Assembly: GCF_022829725.1 (NCBI RefSeq)
Contig: NZ_JAKSYG010000190.1
Span: 1-64,000 of the forward strand
DNA: 64,000 nt
Origin: Methylobacterium sp. E-005
Lineage (GTDB): Bacteria > Pseudomonadota > Alphaproteobacteria > Rhizobiales > Beijerinckiaceae
Reading direction: 5' to 3'
The position numbers were made by a program, and so were the translations under genes. Each line of letters opens with the position of its first letter. The stretch's first letter is position 1. The notes below the pieces were generated by a model. It ran no database searches. It was not told where the DNA came from and saw only the letters and a program-made list of their open reading frames with translations. Below are positions 8,000-16,857 of this stretch, piece after piece.

Positions 8000-8159
8000 C
8001 TCGCGGGCGGGAGAAATACGGTCGGGCCGCGAGCGGGCCCGCATGAATAGCCGTTTAGGTCCTTCGGACCGTTCGCTCACCGGTTGAATGGTAATTACTG
8101 CGCAATCGTATCGTGCCACATGAATTCCTAGGCTGAGGCCCTTCACGAATCCGGGCGAA

Positions 8160-8972
8160 GTGGCAGCGTCGATTGCATGGAACTTCCCATGCCCAATTCT
8201 ATAGGCAAAATTGATAGAAATATAAAATTGACGCTACTTACAATATACAATTGGTCATATGCTGTATTCTAAGTAATATATTTATTGACAGCAAGGCGCA
8301 GACGACTTCCATCAACTTCAGCCCATCAGCAAATGTCGGTACGCCGTACTGGGATACGGCGAACGGCGCAAGCGTCATAAATGCCGACGGCATCCGCAAA
8401 AAAACTCGCTCGACCATCACTCTCAATTTGCGGTTTGTAGCAGCGTGAGCGCAACTCGCGTTGGACCCATCGTGTCATGAATTGGTACGCAGCATCTTCT
8501 TCTGTATTCACCTTAACTATTTAGCCGTTCACTGGATATTTGCTTATCATGATTTCGGGTCTAAAATGAAAAAACCGCTCGTAATAATAGATATCTAATA
8601 AAATTCCAATATTTCGTTGCGAGCTGGTGAAAAAATAGCACAGCCATAACTTTGTTATGTCCCATATGTTCGAGCATGGGCTGGCCTGATTCGTGCTTGC
8701 AGTTCGCAAAGAAGTCAAATCACATTGAATAATACTGATATGCTACAATCTACGTGAGTTTATAATCTGAAATTGGAATTACGCTGTTGCTATATTGAGT
8801 TATTGAGCATTATTAATGATTCTGAGAATAAACGGCGTATTCATGATCGATGACTCAAAATTATGACATGTGATTGAAAACTTTAGTCTGAAATTACCTG
8901 AGTTTGGTCTGCGGTGCGATCTCGAGAGGATGTCTTCGCTTACGTTTACAAGTAGGTTTGTCCTCATACCCA
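8160..8972. other. AT-rich island without recognisable genes
   Basis: Base composition changes sharply from GC-rich on both sides to long A/T stretches, with short repeats such as AAAATTGA and TCTGAAATT. The possible reading frames on both strands are short and give no recognisable protein. It separates the phage-like region from chromosomal genes and could be the edge or scar of a mobile element. The stretches 7688-7901 and 8000-8159 are also gene-free as far as I can see. Confidence 0.5.
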
Positions 8973-9756
8973 TCAAGCTGTTAGGCCAAGTTCGCGAACG
9001 ATTGCGTCCAGTCCATCGATGAGGGCCGCTGGGCCGGGCTGTAGGATCAAGGTCGACTTGATCTCGAAGATCCGCCCCTCCACGACCGCCGGCATCGACG
9101 ACCAGCCGGGCCGCTACGCGATGCGGGACGGCACCACCTTCTTCCCGCACCAGGAGGCCAGGACGACCTCCGGCCGGGTGGCCAACACCGCTTCCTGCGT
9201 GACGATGCGGTCCTTGGCGGCCGCCTGCCGGGCGAGTTCGGGGAACACGTCGTCACCGCCCGCGATGCGCACGAGCTCGGATACCCACCCGATGCCGGAG
9301 ATCAGCGGCTCGTCCCATTCCTCGACGTACACCCGGGGCCGCGGGCGTCCGTGCGATTGTCCGGCGACCGTCGCCAGCCGTTCCTCGTAGCCGCGGGCCA
9401 GCGTCTCCGTGCGATCACCCGCGTCTACGTGGGCTGCCACCGTCCGGATCATGGCGAGGATGCCGGCCACGTCCCGCTGGTTGAAGAGGTGGACCGCGAC
9501 CCCGGCCCGGGCGAGGTCGGCGACGATGCCGGCCTGCAAGTCCGAGAAGGCCAGGACCAAGTCCGGCGCGAGTGCCAGGACCTTGGGGATGTCGGCGCTG
9601 GTGAAGGCCGACACCCGGGGCTTCTCGCGACGGACCTGCGGTGGACGGACGGCGTAGCCGAACACGCCGACGATCCGGTCCTGCTCGCCCAGCAGGTAGA
9701 GGTTCGACCGTCTCCTCCGTGAGGCAGACGATCCGTTCAGGCGGGAAGCGACGCAT
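8973..9756 (-). pseudogene. Broken BtuF/FepB-like periplasmic substrate-binding protein
   Basis: The remnant reads as a metal-chelate or cobalamin ABC-transporter binding protein: an N-terminal MRRFPPERIVCLTEETVE, then LYLLGEQDRIVGV, APDLVLAFSDLQ, RPRVYVEEWDEP and a C-terminal LILQPGPAALIDGLDAI. The start (ATG at 9754-9756) and the LYLLGE part are in different frames, so there is a frameshift near 9700. A TAG at 9114-9116 interrupts the conserved Arg-Ile-Ala / Arg-Pro-Gly-Trp segment, after which the frame continues to a normal stop at 8973. No signal peptide is visible. Two independent lesions make it a likely pseudogene. Confidence 0.8.
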
Positions 9757-9823
9757 ACCCGACCATAGCGCAAGCCACCCTCGGGTGGGTCGGTCAAGAA
9801 GCCGTCGAGGGGCGGCGAGCATC

Positions 9824-10285
9824 ATGACGCTGCTGGCTGGACGCCGTGTGCTGCTGGTCGAGGACGAGAGCCTCGTGGCCATGCTCGCGGAGGACATGCT
9901 GCTCGACCTTGGCTGCGAGGTGGCCATCGCGATGCGGCTAAACAAAGCGCTCGACCTGGTCCAGTCCGGGTCCTTCGACCTCGCCGTGCTGGACGTGAAC
10001 CTGGGCGACGCGCACAGCTACCCGGTCGCCGACCTGCTCAACGAGCGCGGCACCCCTTTCCTGTTCGCGACCGGCTACGGCCAGCAAGGACTGGAGGGAA
10101 GCTATCGCAACGTGCCGGTTCTGCAGAAGCCCTATCAGGCCGAGCCCCTGGAACACCTGCTCGTCCGCCTGCTGACCAGCGAGGTGGCGCCCCTTCTTGA
10201 CTGCAGCCGGGACCTGCCGCCGTCATGCCGGTGTCAGGACGCACAGGCCGGCGGCAATCGGTTTCGCGCCGATCAGGTCCGCTAG
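9824..10285 (+). CDS. Stand-alone response regulator receiver domain protein
   Basis: Residues 8-120 form a CheY-like receiver: an acidic pair in LLVEDES, the phospho-accepting Asp in AVLDVNLG, and the conserved Lys in LQKPYQ. There is no output domain, only a 30-residue Cys/Arg-containing tail. Such single-domain regulators relay phosphate between hybrid kinases and phosphotransfer proteins or titrate signalling. The start is set by GAGGGGCGGCGAG just upstream. Its partner is not adjacent; the histidine-kinase island at 26-56 kb is the nearest candidate, but that link is inference. Confidence 0.85.
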   Translation: MTLLAGRRVLLVEDESLVAMLAEDMLLDLGCEVAIAMRLNKALDLVQSGSFDLAVLDVNLGDAHSYPVADLLNERGTPFLFATGYGQQGLEGSYRNVPVLQKPYQAEPLEHLLVRLLTSEVAPLLDCSRDLPPSCRCQDAQAGGNRFRADQVR

Positions 10286-10300
10286 GCCGCACCATGCGGC
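10286..10300 (+). terminator. Short hairpin directly after the receiver gene
   Basis: GCCGCA-CCA-TGCGGC begins at the base after the stop codon. It has a 6-bp GC stem without a T-run, so it is only a weak terminator candidate. Confidence 0.3.
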
Positions 10301-10375
10301 AGCGCCCGACAGGTTGACCCCTTCGGACACTGCCGTGGGAGGGGATGACCGAGGTGTCGCGGGCTAGGTGCGGTC

Positions 10376-10585
10376 TTACCGAAGCGTCGGCGACTCGCTT
10401 GGCTGCAGGTGTCGGTCACCGCCGTCCGGACCGCCGGGCGAGACGTGGTCGTTCAGGGGGCCCAGGTGCTCGAAGACGTGCTCGAAGGCTGCGGTGACGG
10501 CCTTCTCGAAACTCCCGTTGCCCTTGTCCTGGGCATCCCGCAACGCGCCGAGCAACTCGCGGTGCTTCTCGGTATCCGTGGACAT
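10376..10585 (-). CDS. Small conserved protein, 69 aa, paralogue of 42481-42690
   Basis: It begins MSTDTEKHRELLGALRDA and contains FEKAVTAAFEHVFEHLGPLN (about residues 26-45). The same length and layout, with roughly two thirds identical residues by eye, recurs at 42481-42690. This retention in two places of the window argues for a real, selected gene. No known domain is seen; it is a soluble, acidic helical protein with a hydrophilic tail. AGGAAAGG serves as ribosome-binding site. A GGAACC...GGGGCTT element lies upstream of both copies, so both may respond to the same sigma factor. Confidence 0.7.
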   Translation of the reverse strand: MSTDTEKHRELLGALRDAQDKGNGSFEKAVTAAFEHVFEHLGPLNDHVSPGGPDGGDRHLQPSESPTLR

Positions 10586-10757
10586 CGCATTCCTTTCCTC
10601 CCAGGCCTCTCCCGGGGTGGAGGGAAGCCCCGGCTGGCGGTGGTGGTTCCTGGCATCACGGTCGCCCGGTCGGCAGCGCCGGCGCTGCCGTACCAGGGGC
10701 TTTGAGGGTGACCTGAACCACGTCGTGTTGCTCGACGGGTCTTCCGGCTATCGGGGC

Positions 10758-11564
10758 CTATGCCCCCATGGTCATGACGGAGCCACCGTCGACCCGTAGG
10801 AACTCGCCGGTGATGAAGCTGGCGCGCTCGGAGCAGAGGAACGTCACTGCGGCCGCGACCTCCTCAGCCTTGCCGCGACGCTTTGCGACGATGCCGGGGC
10901 GCTCGTCGTCCAGCGTCAGCTTGATCGCCTCGTCGAACGAGATACCCTTCTCCTTCGATTTCTTCTCCATCTGTGCGTCGGTCATCGGCGTGGCGATGAA
11001 GGCCGGGCCGACCGCGTTCACGAGCACGCCGTCCGGGCCGTATGCCTTCGAAAGACCTTTCGCGAGGTTCAGGACCCCGGCCTTCGCGGCCGCATAGGGA
11101 AGTTCCTCGATGTAGGGCTGCACCGCATCCTCGGAGGAGAACAGCACGACCCGGCCCCAACCCGCCTTGCGCATGTGCGGGATGAAAGCTCTTGTCGCGC
11201 GGACGCCGGCCATGAGGTCGGTCTGGATCGCCTCGATCCAATCCTCGTCCGTGAGTTCGAGAAAGTCGCCGGACGCCCCGGTGATGCCTGCGGCGCAGAC
11301 GAGGATAGTGGGCTTGTCGTCGTAGGCCATGTTGGCGAAGGCGGCGAGCACCTCGATGCCCTTGGCCGTGCTCAGGTCCGCCTCCACGGCACGGACCTGA
11401 CCCAGCGCGGACAACTCCGCGGCGGTGGCCTCCAACTCGGGGCCCTCCTTGTCAGTGAGGACGACGTGGACGCCCTCACGCAGGAGATGTTCGGCGGTCG
11501 AGCGTCCCATGCCCGACTTGGCGCCCGTCACGACCGCGACCCGCCCTTTGATTCCGAGATCCAT
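10758..11564 (-). CDS. SDR family NAD(P)-dependent oxidoreductase
   Basis: A classical short-chain dehydrogenase of 268 residues. The cofactor motif is TGAKSGMG (residues 14-21), the structural motif is CAAGI, the catalytic Ser lies in FSSEDA, and the Tyr-x-x-x-Lys pair is in YAAAKAG. The C-terminus SFITGEFLRVDGG is typical of the family. An Asp at the end of beta-strand 2 (LTDKEG) favours NAD over NADP. The substrate cannot be read from sequence. It is next to, and on the same strand as, the zinc alcohol dehydrogenase. Confidence 0.92.
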   Translation of the reverse strand: MDLGIKGRVAVVTGAKSGMGRSTAEHLLREGVHVVLTDKEGPELEATAAELSALGQVRAVEADLSTAKGIEVLAAFANMAYDDKPTILVCAAGITGASGDFLELTDEDWIEAIQTDLMAGVRATRAFIPHMRKAGWGRVVLFSSEDAVQPYIEELPYAAAKAGVLNLAKGLSKAYGPDGVLVNAVGPAFIATPMTDAQMEKKSKEKGISFDEAIKLTLDDERPGIVAKRRGKAEEVAAAVTFLCSERASFITGEFLRVDGGSVMTMGA

Positions 11565-11648
11565 CTATTTCGTTCCATTGGCACCCAGGTCCCGCCAGAT
11601 ATGACGAGGACCCTGGATGCGTAAGTTGACGGGGATCGGCGCAGTCGC

Positions 11649-12821
11649 TCAGTTCGGGTGGAATACGACCTTTACGCAGCCATCCTTCTTGTCGCGAAAC
11701 GTCTTGTAGAGGTCCGGACCGTCGGCGAGGTTGGTGGAGCGGTGGGTGATCATCGACGTCATGTCGATCTTGCCCTCCTGGATCAGCTTGGTCAGCGTCT
11801 CCAGGTAGCGCTTCACGTGGGTCTGCCCGCTCTTCATGGTCAGACCCTTCTGGACGATCATGCCCATGTTGACCGGGATCGGGCCGCCGTAGACGCCGGG
11901 CACCGAGACGATGCCGCAGGGGCGCACCGCCTTGATCGCCTCCATCAGGGCATAGGGACGCTCGGTCGAGGTCAGCTTCTCCTGAATCGTGTTGACGAGG
12001 CTAGCGACGCCGTGGCCGGCGCTGGCCTCCATGCCGACGCAGTCGATGACGCCGTCCGCGCCCTCGCCCTTGCTGATCTCCTTGATCCGCTCGAACACGT
12101 CCTCCCGGGCGTAGTCGATGATGTCGGTGGCGCCGTAGGTGCGGGCCAGCGCGAGGCGCTCCGGCACCGTGTCGATGGCGATGATGCGCTCGGCCCCCAT
12201 GATCTTGGCCGACTGGATCGCGAACAGGCCGACCGGGCCCGCGCCCCAGACCGCGATGATTTCGCCGCCCTGGATCTCGCAATGCTCGGCGCCCTGCCAC
12301 CCGGTGGGCAGGATGTCGGTGAGGAACAGCAGCGACTCGTCGTCGACGCCCTCGGGCGCCAGCATCGGCGCCACGTCGGCCATCGGCACGCGCACGTACT
12401 CGGCCTGCCCGCCGCCGTAGCCGCCGGTGAGGTGCGAGTAGCCGAACAGGCCGGCGGTGGTGTAGCCGAACTGGGCGGCGGCCATGGCGGCGTTGCGGTT
12501 TGAGCGCTGGCAGACGGAGTAGTTCCCGAGCCGGCACTGGCGGCATTCGCCGCAATTGATGTTGAACGGCACGACCACGCGGTCGCCCTTCCTGAACTTG
12601 GTGAAGCCCTGCCCGACCTCAACGACCTCGCCCATGAACTCGTGGCCGAGCACGTCGCCCGCCTCCATGGTCGGCATCTGGCCGTCCATCAGGTGGAGGT
12701 CGGAGCCGCAGATGGCGCAGGACGTCACCTTGATGATGATGTCGCGCGCATCCTCGATCCGCGGATCAGGGACCGTGTCGCAGCGGATGTCGCCCTTGCT
12801 GTGCCAGCACAGTGCCTTCAT
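11649..12821 (-). CDS. Zinc-dependent alcohol dehydrogenase (FDH/class III-like)
   Basis: A 390-residue medium-chain dehydrogenase. The catalytic zinc site is seen in CAICGSDLH and GHEFMGEVVEVG; the structural zinc loop has Cys in NCGECRQCRLGNYSVC; and the Rossmann motif is VWGAGPVGLFA. The loop inserted after the structural zinc site resembles glutathione-independent formaldehyde dehydrogenase relatives. AGGAGG lies 7 bases before the chosen ATG. It is divergent from an SDR gene, and a GGAAC-N16-GGTT element in its upstream region suggests general-stress control. The substrate is unknown. Confidence 0.9.
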   Translation of the reverse strand: MKALCWHSKGDIRCDTVPDPRIEDARDIIIKVTSCAICGSDLHLMDGQMPTMEAGDVLGHEFMGEVVEVGQGFTKFRKGDRVVVPFNINCGECRQCRLGNYSVCQRSNRNAAMAAAQFGYTTAGLFGYSHLTGGYGGGQAEYVRVPMADVAPMLAPEGVDDESLLFLTDILPTGWQGAEHCEIQGGEIIAVWGAGPVGLFAIQSAKIMGAERIIAIDTVPERLALARTYGATDIIDYAREDVFERIKEISKGEGADGVIDCVGMEASAGHGVASLVNTIQEKLTSTERPYALMEAIKAVRPCGIVSVPGVYGGPIPVNMGMIVQKGLTMKSGQTHVKRYLETLTKLIQEGKIDMTSMITHRSTNLADGPDLYKTFRDKKDGCVKVVFHPN

Positions 12822-12905
12822 CGATGCCTCCTGCGAGGCTCGCGAATGACGGCCCCATGTAAGATTGCGGGTGTTTGCAGCCGGAAAGGCGGTCAACCTT
12901 TTTCA

Positions 12906-12930
12906 AACCCATTTTCGTTTGACCTGTTCC
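12906..12930 (-). promoter_or_regulatory. Candidate EcfG-type promoter for the zinc alcohol dehydrogenase
   Basis: Reading the minus strand, GGAAC (complement of 12926-12930) is followed after 16 bases by GGTT (complement of 12906-12909). The family consensus for alphaproteobacterial EcfG is GGAAC-N16/17-CGTT, so one -10 base differs. Confidence 0.5.
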
Positions 12931-12971
12931 GGCACATCACACGGCTGTGCTTGGACCGTTGCCGGCGGACA

Positions 12972-12997
12972 GGAACCTGGCCTTGCGAGTTCGGGTT
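12972..12997 (+). promoter_or_regulatory. Candidate EcfG-type promoter for the SDR gene at 13021
   Basis: GGAAC at 12972-12976 and GGTT at 12994-12997 are separated by 17 bases and placed about 25 bases before the start codon. It is divergent from the matching element of the alcohol dehydrogenase. Confidence 0.5.
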
Positions 12998-13020
12998 GGG
13001 CGTCGGAAACGGAGCGCTAC

Positions 13021-13821
13021 ATGCCCAGCGATACATCACGCCCCTTCGCCGTCATCACCGGTGGCTCCAACGGTATCGGCTTCGAACTCGCCCGGCAGTT
13101 CGCCGAGAACGGCCATGACGTGCTCATCGCCGCCCAGGACGAGGCGCACCTCGCGGAGGCGGCGCAACGCCTGTCCGGCAGCGGTGCCAAGGTACTGACC
13201 CACGCGTCCGACCTCTCGCGCGAGGACGGGGTGGACAGCCTGTTCGAGCAGGTGCGGTCCACCGGCCGACCCGTCGACGCGCTGTGCCTGAACGCCGGAG
13301 TGGGCCTGGGCGGCCCGTTCGTCGAGACCGATCTGCAGCGCGAGCTCAAGATGATCGACCTGAACGTCCGCGGGGCCGTCCAGCTGACCAAGCTGGTGCT
13401 GAAGGACATGGTCGTGCGCGGCAGTGGCAAGCTGCTGTTCACGTCCTCGGTCGAGGCGTCCATGCCCGACCCGTTCGAGGCCATCTACGGTTCGACGAAG
13501 GTGTTCCTGCGCTGGTTCGGCGAGTCACTGCGCAGCGAGCTCAAGGATACCGGCGTCAGCGTGACGATCCTGATGCCGGGGGTGACCGATACGAACTTCT
13601 TCAACCGCGCCGAGATGCTCGACACCAAGGCGGGCGCGATGGAAGGCAAGGACGATCCGGCCGTGGTGGCGAAGGCGGCCTTCGAGGCGCTCCAGGCCGG
13701 GAAGGACAAAATCGTCCCGACCGTGAAGAACAAGGTCATGAGCGCGGTGGCGGAGGCGCTGCCCGAGCCTCTCGTGGCGGCCGCGCACCGCGCCTTCTCC
13801 AAGCCCGGCTCTGCCGGCTGA
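13021..13821 (+). CDS. SDR family oxidoreductase
   Basis: A 266-residue short-chain dehydrogenase with the cofactor motif TGGSNGIG, the structural motif LNAGVG, catalytic Ser in FTSSVEA and Tyr-x-x-x-Lys in YGSTKVF. The layout resembles DltE/YqjQ-like subfamilies acting on unknown alcohols or ketones. The ATG at 13021 removes a spurious upstream extension and lies just after a candidate EcfG promoter. The upstream neighbour is the divergent alcohol dehydrogenase; the downstream neighbour is a secreted phospholipase-like protein 56 bases away. Confidence 0.9.
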   Translation: MPSDTSRPFAVITGGSNGIGFELARQFAENGHDVLIAAQDEAHLAEAAQRLSGSGAKVLTHASDLSREDGVDSLFEQVRSTGRPVDALCLNAGVGLGGPFVETDLQRELKMIDLNVRGAVQLTKLVLKDMVVRGSGKLLFTSSVEASMPDPFEAIYGSTKVFLRWFGESLRSELKDTGVSVTILMPGVTDTNFFNRAEMLDTKAGAMEGKDDPAVVAKAAFEALQAGKDKIVPTVKNKVMSAVAEALPEPLVAAAHRAFSKPGSAG

Positions 13822-13877
13822 GCCTCGACATCGAGGTATCCCCAACCCCGACCAACCAAGAAAAACGAAACGAGATT

Positions 13878-14324
13878 ATGAGACTGGCAGCCCCCTTCAT
13901 CCTCGCCGCCTGCATGGCAACCGCGGCTTCGGCGCAATCCGGCCCGACCAGCCACGGCCCCACGATTCTCCTTCACGGCAACTATTGCGGCCCGGGCAAC
14001 AATGCCCCCGCCGCGCCCATCGACGCGCTCGACGCTGCCTGCGCCCGTCACGATGCCTGCACGCCGAGCGGCGGACTGTCGTCTCAGGCCTGCAATGCGC
14101 GTCTGCAGCGGGACGCCGATGCCGTCGCCCGCGATCCGAGGCAGCCCGAGGATCTACGGACTCTGGCCGGGTTGGTTTCGGTCGGTGCCGCCATCCTGCC
14201 GTCCGATCCCAGCCTAAACTCGGCTTCCGTCTCGGGGCCGGCGGTTCAGGGCGGCGAGCGCCACCGCTTCATGGCCCGCCACACGGGCGCCTCGTCGCTT
14301 CCGACGACCGACCTGGACGACTGA
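13878..14324 (+). CDS. Secreted phospholipase A2-like protein
   Basis: A 148-residue protein with a clear signal peptide (residues 1-19, cleavage likely after AASA). The mature N-terminus contains YCGPGN (Cys37) followed by IDALDAACARHDAC, with Cys55, His58, Asp59 and Cys61. This Cys-x-x-His-Asp-x-Cys core and the CGPGN loop are the calcium-binding and catalytic landmarks of the phospholipase A2 fold. The C-terminal half is Ser/Gly-rich and unlike the core. I infer an exported lipase or a phospholipase-fold binding protein; activity is not proven. It follows the SDR gene on the same strand and may be co-transcribed. Confidence 0.65.
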   Translation: MRLAAPFILAACMATAASAQSGPTSHGPTILLHGNYCGPGNNAPAAPIDALDAACARHDACTPSGGLSSQACNARLQRDADAVARDPRQPEDLRTLAGLVSVGAAILPSDPSLNSASVSGPAVQGGERHRFMARHTGASSLPTTDLDD

Positions 14325-14504
14325 CCGCTGCCTCATGGCAGGGTACCGGTCACCGCTTCCCGTATGGGGGGCACGTGAGGATTCGGGCCGTGCGATCCTT
14401 ACGTGCCCTGCCTTAGGCTACGCATACTCTCGCTGCCGAGCGGTCCGGTCTGGTGCACCGCTCCTCATGGCGTTCCTCACGACAGCCGACGAGGATACCT
14501 GGGT

Positions 14505-15386
14505 CTATTCCATGGAGCCGAGGATGCCCCTGACGAGACCCTCGGCGTTCTCCTCCGGCACCCAGTGGTTCGCCCGCTCGACCGTCCGGAACGTCACGTC
14601 CTTTGCGACCTCACGCATCATCGCCTCGGTGAACGGGGCGAAGGCGCTCTGAACACCGGCCAGGGCGAGAACCGGCATCGTGAGCTTCCCGTCGCGCTTC
14701 ACCTCGGCCCTGTTGTGCGCATCGTCGGCCGGAAAGGCTCGGTAGAGCTCGAACCCGGCCCGCATGGCTCCTGGCCGCGAGAAGGCCCGCACGTAGCGCT
14801 GGATCGCGTCCGGACCGATGGCCTCCGTGTCGTAGGCGAGATCTTGGTAGAAGCGCTCCAGGTAGAGCTGTTCGCGCCCGGCGGTGAGCAACTCGGGCAC
14901 GTCCGGCGCGCGGTGGAACTGGAAGTGCCAAAGCCTGTCGGTGTCACCCAGCGCCGTCTGGTAGGCATCGGTGCCCGGGAGAGGCGCCTCCATCACGACG
15001 AGTCGCTCGGTCAGCTTCGCGTAGCGGCGGGCGAAGGCGTAGGCGACCATCATGCCGATGTCGTGCCCGATCATCGTCACTGGCTGCGTCAGTCCGAGAT
15101 GGCCGTAGAGCAACGCGTGCAGGTCGCCGGCCATCGTGTGCTTGTCGTAGCCTCCCGGCGGCTTCGAGGAGCCGCCCGCGCCGCGGTAGTCCGGAAACAC
15201 GACGCGCAGGCCGGCCCGAACCAACAGCGGAACGACACGACGCCAGGCGTAGGCCGTCTCCGGATAGCCGTGGACGAGCACGACCACGCGCTCGCCTTCG
15301 CCCGCGACGCCGTAATGCAGGCGCATGCCGGGTTCGACCTCGGTGGAATCCCACTCGACCTCCGTACCGTCCCAGACCTCACGCAT
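14505..15386 (-). CDS. Alpha/beta hydrolase, epoxide hydrolase-like
   Basis: A 293-residue alpha/beta hydrolase. The oxyanion motif is HGYPET, the nucleophile elbow IGHDIGMM carries Asp, which marks the epoxide hydrolase/dehalogenase branch in place of a Ser esterase, and the catalytic His is in ANHWVPEE near the C-terminus. The cap domain lies between about 140 and 215. The start is the ATG at 15384-15386, after which the family-typical N-terminal strand follows. It is a likely cytosolic detoxification enzyme; the substrate is unknown. The next gene upstream on the same strand is the MmgE/PrpD gene. Confidence 0.85.
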   Translation of the reverse strand: MREVWDGTEVEWDSTEVEPGMRLHYGVAGEGERVVVLVHGYPETAYAWRRVVPLLVRAGLRVVFPDYRGAGGSSKPPGGYDKHTMAGDLHALLYGHLGLTQPVTMIGHDIGMMVAYAFARRYAKLTERLVVMEAPLPGTDAYQTALGDTDRLWHFQFHRAPDVPELLTAGREQLYLERFYQDLAYDTEAIGPDAIQRYVRAFSRPGAMRAGFELYRAFPADDAHNRAEVKRDGKLTMPVLALAGVQSAFAPFTEAMMREVAKDVTFRTVERANHWVPEENAEGLVRGILGSME

Positions 15387-15477
15387 CGCCACCTCCGCGC
15401 TCCAATGTTCAAGATCACCCAGTCGCTGTCGGGAACCGGAGGGTGAGCCTCCAAGCCCCGACCCATCATGCTGGGAC

Positions 15478-16857
15478 CTACGGTCCGACCTGGGCGAGCA
15501 GGCCTGTGAGGTCTTTCGCGCGTATGCCCTCAAGCCCATCGACCGCCTCGGCAATCGCCCGCCTGAGCCCGGCGTCCGGGAGGTTCCCGGCCGTAAGCCG
15601 GTCGAACTTCCCTTGAACCTGATCCCAGCTCATCGGTCGGGTGTGGTAGCCGTCGTAGTCCCGCGCTTCCCCCGTCACGACCTGCCCATCCGCGAAGGTT
15701 ATGGTGAGGCGCGCACATAGCTCTCCGGGGATGCGCTGGGTGAAATCTTCGCTGGGCTGCACGTCGACCTTGCGTAGCAGGGTCTGGACATCGTCCCGTG
15801 TTATCCGCTCGGGCGCGAACTGCGGCGGCCAGACCTCGCCGTCGAGGAGAGCCACGGCCACGAGGTAGAGCAGGTTGTGGTCGGCCTGTTCCTTGATCCG
15901 GCAATCGTGCTTGGGACCGTACTTGCCGCCGCCCAGGACGTCGTAAGCCCCCTGTGCGACCTCGACGGAGACCCGATTGATGGCACGCGCTTCGAACCCG
16001 TGCTCGGCGCGCAGCCGAATGGCCAGGTCGACGGCAGTCTGCGATTGGAACTCGGCGTTGTGCTTCTTGATCGAGGTCCGCAGCGGCGCATCCAACCGCT
16101 CCGTTTCCCAGTCGACTTCGAGGATACCGTCGACAAGCTGAAATAGGCCGAGCGGTCCGTCGAACACGCCGAGATCGCCCGTGATGCCTGCGCGAGCCAG
16201 GTAAGTGTTGTGAACGGCACGGCTGGCGGCCTCCCCGGAGGCGAGCCCCTTCCATTGCGAAACGGGCTCTGCCTGGATCACGGCCAACGAGACCGCGCCG
16301 ACGCCCGCGAGTGCAAGGGCGTTGGCGGTTCGATCCGCATCCATCCCGAGGAGTCGGCTACCGCCGGCCGCGACCGAGAAAGCCAGCGGCGTGGTGTAGT
16401 TCACGCCCGCCCGCATCGTGGGCAGATCGAGGAGCCGGCATTGCACCTGATAGGAGACGGCGAGCGAGGTGAGGAAGTCGCTCCCGTCCGCCCCAACGGC
16501 CTCGGCCACCGCGAGGATCGCGGCGGTGTTGTCGGCCGGGTGGCAGACCTCGCCTTGACGATTGTAGCTGTCCAGGAAGTCGAGGTAGCGCACGAGGCTG
16601 CCGTTGTAGAGTGCCGCGCGGTCCGGGGAGCTTCGACCGCCGCCGATCAGTGTGCAGGCGGGCTCTCCGCCGAGCGCGTCGACGACGTTACGCACGGCCA
16701 CAACAGGGCCCGCACCGAGGGCACCGATGGCGCAACCCAGCGTATCCAGCAGGATTCGCTTCAGGCGGTCGGCAGCTTCGTCCGATAGGGTGGCGCGGTC
16801 GACCCGGGTCGCGAAGCGGGCGATGCGTTCGACGGTTGTGGTCGCGTCTTGGGTCAA
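15478..16857 (-). CDS. MmgE/PrpD family protein
   Basis: A 459-residue protein that matches the MmgE/PrpD family over its whole length: an N-terminal helical domain with ILLDTLGCAIGAL, the conserved EVCHPADNTAAILAVAEA stretch, SQWKGLASGEAASRAV, and a C-terminal domain with KHNAEFQSQTAVDLAI. Characterised members are 2-methylcitrate dehydratases or cis-aconitate decarboxylases, but many are unassigned, so I do not name a substrate. It starts with TTG at 16857. Other methylcitrate-cycle genes are not adjacent, so a role in propionate use is not supported here. Confidence 0.88.
   Translation of the reverse strand: MTQDATTTVERIARFATRVDRATLSDEAADRLKRILLDTLGCAIGALGAGPVVAVRNVVDALGGEPACTLIGGGRSSPDRAALYNGSLVRYLDFLDSYNRQGEVCHPADNTAAILAVAEAVGADGSDFLTSLAVSYQVQCRLLDLPTMRAGVNYTTPLAFSVAAGGSRLLGMDADRTANALALAGVGAVSLAVIQAEPVSQWKGLASGEAASRAVHNTYLARAGITGDLGVFDGPLGLFQLVDGILEVDWETERLDAPLRTSIKKHNAEFQSQTAVDLAIRLRAEHGFEARAINRVSVEVAQGAYDVLGGGKYGPKHDCRIKEQADHNLLYLVAVALLDGEVWPPQFAPERITRDDVQTLLRKVDVQPSEDFTQRIPGELCARLTITFADGQVVTGEARDYDGYHTRPMSWDQVQGKFDRLTAGNLPDAGLRRAIAEAVDGLEGIRAKDLTGLLAQVGP

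Noticed and set aside
7704..8050. Overlapping reading frames with Met-Gly-Pro or Trp-Pro repeats over the CCATGG array
   Set aside because: They arise from the phased hexamers themselves; no ribosome-binding site or family supports a protein.
8160..8972. Short frames of 60-116 codons in the AT-rich island
   Set aside because: None shows a domain, a consistent ribosome-binding site or a gene-like composition.
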